A stretch of DNA of 32,994 nt, taken from NCBI GenBank assembly GCA_028869385.1, contig JAGWSR010000124.1, positions 1 to 32,994 on the forward strand, written 5' to 3'. Shown here piece by piece: positions 26,018-32,994 of this stretch. The stretch comes from a bacterium (lineage in GTDB: Bacteria > Vulcanimicrobiota > Vulcanimicrobiia > Vulcanimicrobiales > Vulcanimicrobiaceae). The notes under the pieces were generated by a model. That model was not told the origin of the DNA. It saw only the letters and a list, made by a program, of their open reading frames with translations, and made no database searches. Each line of letters begins with the position of its first letter. The stretch's first letter is position 1. The translations under genes were made by a program, and so were the position numbers.

Positions 26018-26317
26018 CGCGTCTGAGCTTAGACGGGTTGCGGTGGCTCCCCTAGAACGACTCCGTACTTCGCGCTGCGGCGAACGCCGCGAGGGCGCAC
26101 GCAAAGCTTCACAGTACACCTGAGGCGATTAGTTAGAGCGCATGAGACGAACTTCAAGGCTAGCCACGATTCGGGCCCAGACGCGGGGCGCGACGTTCAC
26201 TTTGCCCAGCGGCGGGCCCTCGTCCGAGGCAAGCCTTGGGAGCATCTCGTACAAACAAAAGCGAGTAATGATCATTTCTTAGAGAGTGCCCCGACCGGAA
26301 CGAATGAGGACGCGAAC
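26018..26317. other. Gene-free 300-bp divergent intergenic region
   Basis: No supported gene lies here. It separates the membrane-protein gene (minus) from the TIR gene (plus). It holds the 10-bp palindrome AATGATCATT (26267-26276), 42 bp before the TTG start of the TIR gene, and a short GCGGCG-AA-CGCCGC hairpin (26077-26090) on the side of the minus-strand gene. The end near the TIR gene is AT-richer, and no clear -35/-10 pair could be chosen. Confidence 0.4.
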
Positions 26318-27220
26318 TTGGCTATATTTATCAGTTACTCACACGAAGACAAAGACTTTGTCGATCGCCTAGCGGTAGACATGGTCAAAAATCGCAGCAG
26401 CGTTTGGATTGACCGCTGGGAGCTGAATGTCGGCGATTCAATTATCGAACGCGTTCAAACGGCTCTGCTGGCCTCATCGGCAATCTTGATCGTACTCTCG
26501 AAAGCCTCTGTGGAATCCGAATGGTGTAAGAAAGAACTGTCTGCAGGCCTCATTCGTGAGCTAGATGAGAAGCGGGTTCTTGTGCTCCCGGTCCTAATTG
26601 ACGATTGCAACATTCCCCTTTTTCTGCGTGACAAGCTTTACGCTGATTTCAGAGTCGATTACGAAACAGGCTTGCGCGCCGTTCTCGACTCCACAGCAGC
26701 GGTGAGCAGCGCCGAGCAGAGCAGACTTCAGGATAAGGAACAAACACTCGACTGGGCTGAGGACTGGTGGTTTAACGAAAAGGACCTGTTAGTCGTCCGT
26801 TTCACGATAGTGGACACTCCGAGAGAGCTGCCACTGACAATTCTCACCGAAATTGTGGTGGAGGCGAATAAAGAAGCAACGCAGCGCTATCGCCAGTTTG
26901 AAGCCGCAGGGCTTGACTGGGCCGGGCGCCACGCGATCGCCGAGTTACTGTTCGACATAGGGGACACCAAAGAGCTGCATCTACCCTTGGATACACACTT
27001 TCCGCAATCACTGGAATTAGGTGCTGGCGATCAAAATCCAACTGGACGTGGATACAGCATCGTAGTTACTTCACGACGCCTTGGACAAGATACAGGAAAG
27101 ATTCAAGTCGTAAAGGTCAGCAACTATCTCCGCGCAATCCGGGAATACCTTAAAGAAACCCAGCGCCGTCCAACGAGTAATGAGCTGAAAGCAATATTGC
27201 GGATCATTGCTACTCGCTAA
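26318..27220 (+). CDS. TIR-domain protein
   Basis: This 300-residue protein begins with a TIR domain (about 1-130): IFISYSHEDKDFVDRLA, then WIDRWELNVGDSI, then ILIVLSKASVESEWCKKELSA. Glu73 in WCKKEL is the position of the catalytic glutamate of NAD-cleaving TIR domains, so enzymatic activity is plausible. The rest (about 140-300) has no recognised motif and may be the sensor or partner-binding part; it is mixed alpha/beta with a basic C-terminus. The start is TTG at 26318, preceded by TGAGGA at a 7-bp spacing. It ends 30 bp from the convergent UvrD-like gene. TIR effectors deplete NAD in several anti-phage systems; here this role is inferred from the domain and the neighbours. Confidence 0.85.
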   Translation: MAIFISYSHEDKDFVDRLAVDMVKNRSSVWIDRWELNVGDSIIERVQTALLASSAILIVLSKASVESEWCKKELSAGLIRELDEKRVLVLPVLIDDCNIPLFLRDKLYADFRVDYETGLRAVLDSTAAVSSAEQSRLQDKEQTLDWAEDWWFNEKDLLVVRFTIVDTPRELPLTILTEIVVEANKEATQRYRQFEAAGLDWAGRHAIAELLFDIGDTKELHLPLDTHFPQSLELGAGDQNPTGRGYSIVVTSRRLGQDTGKIQVVKVSNYLRAIREYLKETQRRPTSNELKAILRIIATR

Positions 27221-27250
27221 CCCGAGCCGCACGCTTTCCGCCGTCGTGCG

Positions 27251-29128
27251 TCAAGCCTTACTGGTAAGATCGCATATTTGCCATCCTTGCCTTTCAAGGG
27301 CATCTCTCAGCGCATCATTCACGCTGGCGGCGGTCGAGGCCAAGCACAGCAAACGGCTCGGCCGTGACATTGCTACAAAGAGGCGGCGGCGATGTCCAAT
27401 AAAGCGCGCTGTGTTCTTCCGCTTGCCTAGCGGGTCCGCCAACAGCGGCAAAATCTCGCTAATGTCGTGCTCATAGTATTGCGTCTCCAGCACAAGCGTC
27501 GCGTCATGCGTCTGACCCTTTACGGAATGGATCGTATCCAATTTTAACGGTAGCGCAAAAGCCTTTTCTTTTGGTGTGCCAAGCGTTTCACCACCATAGT
27601 CTTCAACGTATTCTAGATACCTTAGCGCGGCGATGCTCGCCTGACTTCCTATATTTTGCGCAATATAGTCCTTCAGCGGATCGATGATCTCCAACCACTT
27701 CGTCTCGCTACCTAAATCCGCCGAGGCAATGTTTAGAATTAATCGACCTAATTCTGCCCGGCTTTTCCAATCGCGACTAACGTCAGATAGGAATCGCCGC
27801 GCGCGCTCTCTGTCAGTCCACCTTGAGACTAATCTCTGAAACGCGGCAAAGAGCTCTGCAATGGGTTGAGCTGGCGCCTGAGCTGTTGCTTGCGACTGAA
27901 CTCTAAAAGCGGCGGCGATGAAACGATCAGCGTTTCCCCGTCTACCTTGCTTCGGATCAGCAGCGTCTTTAACGTAGTCACATAGCGAATGAGGAAACGT
28001 CCCACCGGTCTCAGATGGGCGCTTGCGTGTGGCGACAACGCGAACATCGGGCTGCTCTACGCCCGCCAGCTCGCGAGAAGCCAGTTCTGCAAATTTTTCC
28101 ACCACTTTATGGGCGGTTGCCTCATCAAAGAGGAAGATCGTGTGCGTTGCCGTCGGCGCGGATTCGTCACCTAGAATCGTTTGTCGCTGTGGCGCGATAG
28201 ATGCGATACTTCCAGCAATGAACTGCCCAAACCGACGGCTGCTACCAAGATATAAAATGGGCTCACAGGGAAAGCGCGTCACACAGTCTTCAGCCGACGC
28301 ATCGAATTCGTAGATCGCCTGATTTACGTCGCCGAATCGCTGGACGTCAACGCTTTCCGCAGGAAACATTCGATTTAACAGGCTCTCTTGACGAGTACTT
28401 GTATCTTGCATTTCGTCTAAGAGGACGACATCAAAGCGCCGCTGCAGCACCGATGCTGCCCACGGATACTCGTCCAAGTAGCGATTGGCGAAGAAATACA
28501 TGTCGGCGTGACGGAAAATGCCATTTTTGGACAACCTGGTCTTTAGGCTTTTGAGCTCTTTGTAGGCGTCCGTCGTTGGATCAACGAGACCGATTTTCTC
28601 GCCCTTGAAAGTCAGCGCCCCAGATCGGTGGTCATACTCGAGAACACGGTATGACGTAGCTTTCCCCTTGTTCCGCTTTAGCCAAGCTGCGAGCTTATGA
28701 TAGTCCCCTCTTTCAAGCTCCTCGGCAACGGCCGCTGAGAAGGCATCATCGTCAATCTGACTGATCGATCCGCCCTTGGCGCGGATGTAGGGCAACGCAA
28801 GAAACGTGTTTACAAACCCTTGTATCGTCCCGATGAAATGAGGGGCGGAAAGAGCGGCGCGACCAAGCTTAGAGCGCTGCAGTCTGCTTCGAATTTCCTC
28901 CACCGCGACGTTGGTGTGAGTCAATACGCAAAGACCACGCTTCCCCTCGCCTAGGAGTACAGATATTTTGGTGGCAACGACCGTTGTCTTTCCGCTGCCA
29001 GGGCACGCCTGAACGTCAAAGCTCCCGGTTTGCAGTAGCGCGTCGAGGATACCCGGCTTGCTAATATCACATCCTTCGTCGTGCGCAATTTGTTCGATCC
29101 TCTTGCGCCGCTCCGAATCATCAGCCAC
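27251..29128 (-). CDS. gajB: UvrD-like helicase, Gabija GajB type
   Basis: The 625-residue SF1A helicase has Walker A ACPGSGKTT (41-49), LTHTNVAVEEIRSRL (motif Ia), VVLLDEMQDTS (motif II, near residue 234), QRFGDVNQAIYEFD (motif III), LDTIHSVKGQTHDATLV (motif V, near 533) and RRLFVAMSRPSRLL (motif VI, near 581). All key motifs are intact. It directly follows the OLD-family gene: the TAG of that gene and the GTG start of this one share one base (TAGTG), a sign of coupled translation. An OLD nuclease followed by a UvrD-like protein is the defining gene pair of Gabija defence. It is somewhat longer than typical GajB (about 500 aa). Confidence 0.9.
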   Translation of the reverse strand: MADDSERRKRIEQIAHDEGCDISKPGILDALLQTGSFDVQACPGSGKTTVVATKISVLLGEGKRGLCVLTHTNVAVEEIRSRLQRSKLGRAALSAPHFIGTIQGFVNTFLALPYIRAKGGSISQIDDDAFSAAVAEELERGDYHKLAAWLKRNKGKATSYRVLEYDHRSGALTFKGEKIGLVDPTTDAYKELKSLKTRLSKNGIFRHADMYFFANRYLDEYPWAASVLQRRFDVVLLDEMQDTSTRQESLLNRMFPAESVDVQRFGDVNQAIYEFDASAEDCVTRFPCEPILYLGSSRRFGQFIAGSIASIAPQRQTILGDESAPTATHTIFLFDEATAHKVVEKFAELASRELAGVEQPDVRVVATRKRPSETGGTFPHSLCDYVKDAADPKQGRRGNADRFIAAAFRVQSQATAQAPAQPIAELFAAFQRLVSRWTDRERARRFLSDVSRDWKSRAELGRLILNIASADLGSETKWLEIIDPLKDYIAQNIGSQASIAALRYLEYVEDYGGETLGTPKEKAFALPLKLDTIHSVKGQTHDATLVLETQYYEHDISEILPLLADPLGKRKNTARFIGHRRRLFVAMSRPSRLLCLASTAASVNDALRDALERQGWQICDLTSKA

Positions 29129-31119
29129 TACGTGCTCTCATCAACGAAGGCTGACTCGTGCGGATCATCTGCAGAGGGATCGGTCTGATCTCTCATCGGC
29201 GCTTCCCGCTTGCCTACGACAAATTCGATTGCCTCAACGAGATAGTTCGGAAGACGTGAACGGAGCGTTACTTCGGTAAGTTTGCCCTCTTTGAAGCGCC
29301 TTGCGAGCAACTCTCCAAGCTGCGCTGCAGCTTCTGCTTTCGAAACCCGTCGCTTGCGGAGGGGCTCATATACAGCCTTGGCAATCGCATGCTTATCGCT
29401 AGCGCTCCCCCACTTTCTTGCAAATTCCGTATTTGCTGCTTCCAGAGCAGCGGCAGTTTCCGCTTCGTCTAAAGGGCCGCGTCGATTCCGCACCGCTAGG
29501 GCGATCTGAATCGCTTGATATAGCTCCAGCGCCAGCCCAGCATGTGCGAGGTCGTACTCAAGTGTCGTAAATGGCGAGACAAACGTGAATACGTTTCCCT
29601 TGTCGCCCATTTGACGTGCCGCTATGCGCGCAGCGCGCTTTTTCTCGCCGGCATTCCACGGAAGGTCAAGATCCGCAACTCGCGCAACACGGATCGGCAC
29701 TCTAGCGTTGCCTTCGGGGTCTTGAAATATTCTCGAGTATCGGAATAGGCCCGTGCTTCCAACCTTCACGATGGACACGCCGTGCTTGTTGAGGGGAAAG
29801 CCAAGGAGTTTCGCGATCACAGGCAATAGCAAATTCTCGGCATCGCCCTCCACGATAAGCACGCCTGTAGCAAAAAACAAATTCGATCGCGTGGCGTCAA
29901 GAAATCGCGCTAAGAAGCGGTAGTCATCATGTGCCAGCCTCGTATGCCCTTTTGCAAGCGGGTAAGCCTTGCCGCCCGCAACAAGAATAATCTTTCCAAT
30001 ATCGACTTGGGAGGCCAAAGTCGGACTATGGGTAGTCACAATCACTTGGAGCTGGAGGTTTCTTTTCTCTTGCCCCTCTTCGGCGGTAGCACTCTCTACA
30101 CTCAGCGCGTCTACCAGTTCATCGCTTTGCTCTCTCAGAAAATCGCCGACCAATAGCTGCAGCTGCGGGTGTAGGTGCGCCTCTGGCTCCTCTATGAGAA
30201 GCAGCGGAAGCCCATCGTCTCCCGATGCGCCGACAAGTAGCATCTCGGACGCCATATATAAGACGTTATTGGTGCCCAAGCCCTGATTGACTCTGCCACG
30301 CTGGCCAGCAAAGGCGTCGATCCAAAGCCCCAGCTTTTCTAAGATGTCGCGCAATTCAGAAGCTCGCGTTATGCCGACGGCACCTTCGAGTCGCGCACTA
30401 TCGATTGAGAGCTTGTCCAAAAATTGCGTATTCAGCTGACTGCGCGCCCATTCGATAGCTGCGTTGTTCTCGATACTATGCTCTGCAAGGCGCATAATAC
30501 CAACTAGCGTTTTCGGCAGCTCAATCTTTTTATCTTCGCCAATCAATGCCGGCTCGAAATCGGCTACCTTTTGACCACTAAACTTCGGATGCGCAAGCAA
30601 TATTTGCGAAAGGCGCGAACCTCTGCCAGCGCTGAGCTCGTCCACGGCATCACGGAGCGCTCGGAGATACGTTACAGCCATTAGCTCGCGCATCGTACCG
30701 TCCGGTCGCGGCCCATTGCCATCGGCACCGGTGGAAACTTCGACAACAATGCTTCGCTTCGGATTATCAGGCTGCCGAACTGCCGTCAACCCGATATGCA
30801 GCAGTGGTCCGGCCGGTGTTGGGGTTATGAATTGAAAGAACGGATGCGCTTCCGTCGGAACGCTAAATGCGAAGGTGCAATCAATGCGAAGAGAGGGAGC
30901 CCGCTCTGTTCCGTTGTGGTGAAAATCCTCTTCGTACAGCCTTACATAGTCGCGCGAAGTGGTGCCGAGTAGAACCCGGATGGCATCTATGATCGCTGTC
31001 TTTCCGCCGTCGTTTGGTCCTACCAGCACTGAAAGACCATTTGGAAATGTCAGGTCCAGCGCATCTACTCCCGCGCCGAAGATCCTGAAGTTCTCGATTC
31101 TAACGCGTTGCAGATACAT
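29128..31119 (-). CDS. gajA: OLD-family ATPase/nuclease, Gabija GajA type
   Basis: The 663-residue protein has an ABC-type ATPase domain with Walker A GPNDGGKTAIIDAI (34-47) and Walker B LLLIEEPEAHLHPQLQ (about 305-320). It also has VIVTTHSPTLASQ, and a C-terminal Toprim domain. The Toprim residues are visible: LIVEGDAEN (near 418), KVGSTG, and ARVADLDLP (near 484). This is the class 2 OLD nuclease layout. GajA of Gabija is a site-specific DNA nickase inhibited by nucleotides, and it is released when phage replication depletes them. The ATG at 31119 lies 8 bp after the HEPN-like gene. It is longer than the roughly 580-residue prototype. Confidence 0.9.
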   Translation of the reverse strand: MYLQRVRIENFRIFGAGVDALDLTFPNGLSVLVGPNDGGKTAIIDAIRVLLGTTSRDYVRLYEEDFHHNGTERAPSLRIDCTFAFSVPTEAHPFFQFITPTPAGPLLHIGLTAVRQPDNPKRSIVVEVSTGADGNGPRPDGTMRELMAVTYLRALRDAVDELSAGRGSRLSQILLAHPKFSGQKVADFEPALIGEDKKIELPKTLVGIMRLAEHSIENNAAIEWARSQLNTQFLDKLSIDSARLEGAVGITRASELRDILEKLGLWIDAFAGQRGRVNQGLGTNNVLYMASEMLLVGASGDDGLPLLLIEEPEAHLHPQLQLLVGDFLREQSDELVDALSVESATAEEGQEKRNLQLQVIVTTHSPTLASQVDIGKIILVAGGKAYPLAKGHTRLAHDDYRFLARFLDATRSNLFFATGVLIVEGDAENLLLPVIAKLLGFPLNKHGVSIVKVGSTGLFRYSRIFQDPEGNARVPIRVARVADLDLPWNAGEKKRAARIAARQMGDKGNVFTFVSPFTTLEYDLAHAGLALELYQAIQIALAVRNRRGPLDEAETAAALEAANTEFARKWGSASDKHAIAKAVYEPLRKRRVSKAEAAAQLGELLARRFKEGKLTEVTLRSRLPNYLVEAIEFVVGKREAPMRDQTDPSADDPHESAFVDEST

Positions 31120-31127
31120 CCAAACGC

Positions 31128-32030
31128 CTAAACAGAGACGCCGAGATCGCCTAGCGCGGCTTTCACAACTTCCCAGCAGATGGAAGCCAATGCCTTATCT
31201 AAACGATAGCCCCGAGTATAGGCGTTGAGAGGATGGACCATATTGCGGTACTCACGTAGCGTATCTGCAAAATCGTTCCGCGTTTTATGAATCCACTGAT
31301 TGTCGTCTGCAACCTCGATAAAATCGTTCAAGGACCACTGGCTGAAAGGCTTTGTTACGCCCTTCGCTTTCGGCGCGTGGGCGGACGCCATTGCGATCGC
31401 ATCGTTTTCGAGGCATTTTGCGAGAAGCGCGCCCTCCAGTAAGCTGCCGAGCATAACTACGGTCGATAGGTACGCATGTCCATCATGCGCCGTGACGGCC
31501 TCTTCCCAGAGACTTTCCAAATGTGTGCGAAGTTGATCATTCGTTGTGAGAGCTTGAAAAGACGGCACGGGCCTTACAGCCGCGCCCACAACGTGCACCC
31601 CTGCGGGCTCAGCTTCAAGGAGCTCAAGCTTTGCCAATTCCTCTTTGGCGGTGCGCTCATAAGAGCGGCTCATCGCAATACTTAGGTTGCCATCGCCCGG
31701 AATACCGAGCGAGTTTGTCGTTTGATAAATGAAGGATTCGAGAGCAGCCTGTTGCGGCTTAAGCTCTTCAAATAACGTACGAATCTCTTCCGCCGCCAGG
31801 GATACACGACGCGTTGAAATCACGTTACGGAGCGACTCGGCCGAGAGTACGATAAGACTCTCAACGTAGCTCGAAGCCGCCTTCGCGGCGCGCTTCGATA
31901 GCTCCCACTCCGGAAGAGGGTTAGGTCTTATCTTTAGATCACTCATTTCACCCTGAAAAGCGTCTCTCAGCTTGTCTCGCCTAGGGCCGATGATATTTTC
32001 ACAAAGCTGTCTTACGTCGCTCAAAACCAA
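31128..32030 (-). CDS. HEPN-like protein of the Gabija-type operon
   Basis: The 300-residue mainly helical protein is not assigned to a named family. Near residue 263 it has DTLREYRNMVHPLN. Here an Arg, a spacer and RNMVH fit the R-x(4-6)-H pattern of HEPN domains, which are often ribonucleases in toxin and abortive-infection systems. The preceding helix, AYLSTVVMLGSLLEGALL, suits a HEPN four-helix bundle. The first 150 residues are helical with no motif seen. The start is the TTG at 32030, with GAGG at a 6-bp spacing; it lies 7 bp after the 225-aa gene and 8 bp before gajA. A toxin or RNase role is inference. Confidence 0.7.
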   Translation of the reverse strand: MVLSDVRQLCENIIGPRRDKLRDAFQGEMSDLKIRPNPLPEWELSKRAAKAASSYVESLIVLSAESLRNVISTRRVSLAAEEIRTLFEELKPQQAALESFIYQTTNSLGIPGDGNLSIAMSRSYERTAKEELAKLELLEAEPAGVHVVGAAVRPVPSFQALTTNDQLRTHLESLWEEAVTAHDGHAYLSTVVMLGSLLEGALLAKCLENDAIAMASAHAPKAKGVTKPFSQWSLNDFIEVADDNQWIHKTRNDFADTLREYRNMVHPLNAYTRGYRLDKALASICWEVVKAALGDLGVSV

Positions 32031-32037
32031 CTAGGCC

Positions 32038-32715
32038 TCATAAACGTGGCCCTTCGTAGTCGTCACGTGGCTTGTTGAGATTCGGCTCATCTAAATCGAC
32101 CTCAGTCCACGGCTCCAGCTCTTTAACATGCTCAGCGCCCGGAACCTTAAATCGTTTCTTTAATTCATCCAGCGGAATGGAAAGCAGCGTTTCGACAAGC
32201 TCGCGCGTCTTGTTACGAAGCCCATGTCCAAACCGGCGAGCGCACTCAATCAGTAGCCATGACCCGGCCGCCTTCACAATCAGAAACGCATCGAGTCCAT
32301 GATGAACGAAGTAAACAAACCCGTGCTGAACACCACTCTCCAACAGTACGGCGACGTTATAGAGGCCAAGCGGCGATTGCTCAGTCGCTATTTTTGCGCG
32401 ACGTAGGAATTCCCCCGATACTTCCTGCGGATCAGCAAAACGAATATAAGGTGCGATTCCGGCATCGTGAAGCTCTCGCACTATGAGTGCTCGCTCAGTC
32501 TCGATGAGTCGCTGGATATAGTATCGCGCGTCTTGTAGCGACGTTGCCTTGGTCACTTCGTACCCGGCGAACATCTGTTCCAGCACAACGTTAATGCCTA
32601 GGTCGAGTGCCCCCGCTCCACCTGGTACCGCTGTCATGAGAAACATTGTGTCGAGCGTCCTGATCTCTGTGTAGTACGCTTCACCAGAGCTTTGCTCGTT
32701 CGAACTCACGCTCAT
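32038..32715 (-). CDS. Unknown protein, first gene of the Gabija-type operon
   Basis: The function is not recognised. The 225-residue protein begins at the ATG at 32715 and has no signal peptide. It contains helical stretches (YYIQRLIETERALIVREL; LLIECARRFGHGLRNK) and the hydrophobic VYFVHHGLDAFLIVKA. It ends in an acidic, proline-containing tail (VDLDEPNLNKPRDDYEGP). Codon use and GC match the island. It is followed by the HEPN-like gene after 7 bp and so is transcribed with gajA and gajB. It may be a partner, immunity or sensor protein of the operon; nothing in its sequence decides. Confidence 0.75.
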   Translation of the reverse strand: MSVSSNEQSSGEAYYTEIRTLDTMFLMTAVPGGAGALDLGINVVLEQMFAGYEVTKATSLQDARYYIQRLIETERALIVRELHDAGIAPYIRFADPQEVSGEFLRRAKIATEQSPLGLYNVAVLLESGVQHGFVYFVHHGLDAFLIVKAAGSWLLIECARRFGHGLRNKTRELVETLLSIPLDELKKRFKVPGAEHVKELEPWTEVDLDEPNLNKPRDDYEGPRL

Positions 32716-32773
32716 TCACCCGCCACAAACGAGCAACGCAATCATCAGCGCGCCGTTGCCCCCCTTTCGTGGC

Positions 32774-32787
32774 CTTCTGCGCAGAAG
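32774..32787. promoter_or_regulatory. 14-bp perfect palindrome upstream of the Gabija-type operon
   Basis: CTTCTGCGCAGAAG is a perfect palindrome ending 59 bp before the first start codon (32715). It is a candidate operator for the operon. No gene is seen in 32716-32854. Confidence 0.45.
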
Positions 32788-32854
32788 ACGCATTCCATGC
32801 CGCAATAAGCCCTAATAGGCCATTTGGCACAGCCGATTGGTGTAGCCCCAAGAG

Positions 32855-32994
32855 TTACGCCGCTTGAAATTGTGGGGTAGTGATGTCATGGGCTTCGCGG
32901 TACCGGCGTGCAAATGCTTCCGGCGTGAGGTATCCCAGCCGGCGTTGCGGTCGCCGCGTGTTGAAGTGGATGCGCCAGCGAGCGGCAGCGGAGC
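32855..32994 (-). mobile_element. IS3/IS481-type transposase, C-terminal part (cut by window)
   Basis: The frame runs from the window edge to a TAA at 32855-32857 and gives 46 residues. It contains RWRIHFNTRRPQRRLGYLTP, the end of the DDE integrase core of IS3/IS481 transposases (the FNxRRP-x-x-x-LGYxTP block), followed by EAFARRYREAH. The start is beyond the window. The nearby TGTAGCCCC at 32841 could be the element end, but one edge alone cannot prove it. GC is higher than in the adjacent island genes, so this is a separate insertion. Confidence 0.75.

Noticed and set aside
27228-27250. CGCACG/CGTGCG stem between the TIR and helicase genes as a bidirectional terminator
   Set aside because: Only 6 bp of stem, an 11-nt loop and no T-run on either strand.

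Overview
The window comes from a high-GC bacterial chromosome. Most of it reads at roughly two-thirds GC or more, and the antisense strand is full of long meaningless open frames. The lineage cannot be fixed from this sequence alone. A heme-copper ba3-type oxidase with a tiny subunit IIa, a DmdC-type acyl-CoA dehydrogenase, a large alpha-2-macroglobulin lipoprotein beside PBP1C and several tandem overlapping operons fit a Gram-negative (diderm) soil-type bacterium. An uncultivated phylum such as Eremiobacterota is possible but only a guess.

Region 1 (1-3387). A PadR regulator and an acyl-CoA dehydrogenase (cut by the window edge) form a minus-strand operon. Divergent to it are an alpha/beta hydrolase, a phosphoribosyltransferase and a three-BON-domain protein. 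Region 2 (3384-11190) is a six-gene minus-strand operon with short gaps or overlaps: a YEPP-motif protein, then an ABC ATPase, an FtsX-type permease and a HlyD-type adaptor (a MacAB-like exporter), then a P-type cation ATPase and a universal stress protein. The hydrolase/phosphoribosyltransferase, P-ATPase and stress-protein set recalls the dormancy and hypoxia genes of actinobacteria. Region 3 (11340-14157) has a Fur-family regulator, two more YEPP-motif paralogues, and a convergent OmpR-type response regulator with an unusual histidine-kinase-like partner. Region 4 (14248-16922) is a ba3-type cytochrome c oxidase operon (subunits IIa, II, I) ending in a second universal stress protein. Region 5 (16926-24832) is a divergent pair, a 1876-residue alpha-2-macroglobulin lipoprotein without the thioester motif and the penicillin-binding protein PBP1C, with only 5 bp between their starts.

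Region 6 (about 25165 to the end) is an acquired defence island. GC falls to about half and codon use changes abruptly. The change lies inside a short gene that resembles the N-terminal part of a zinc metallopeptidase and stops just after a His that would begin an HExxH motif. The island holds a membrane-anchored protein of unknown function, a TIR-domain protein, and convergent to it a tightly packed four-gene operon: unknown 225-aa protein, HEPN-like protein, OLD-family ATPase/nuclease and UvrD-like helicase. The last two are a Gabija-type pair (GajA/GajB). The two upstream genes, 7-8 bp apart from each other and from gajA, are not part of the textbook two-gene system and are the most interesting novelty candidate here. 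The window ends in the C-terminal part of an IS3/IS481-type transposase.
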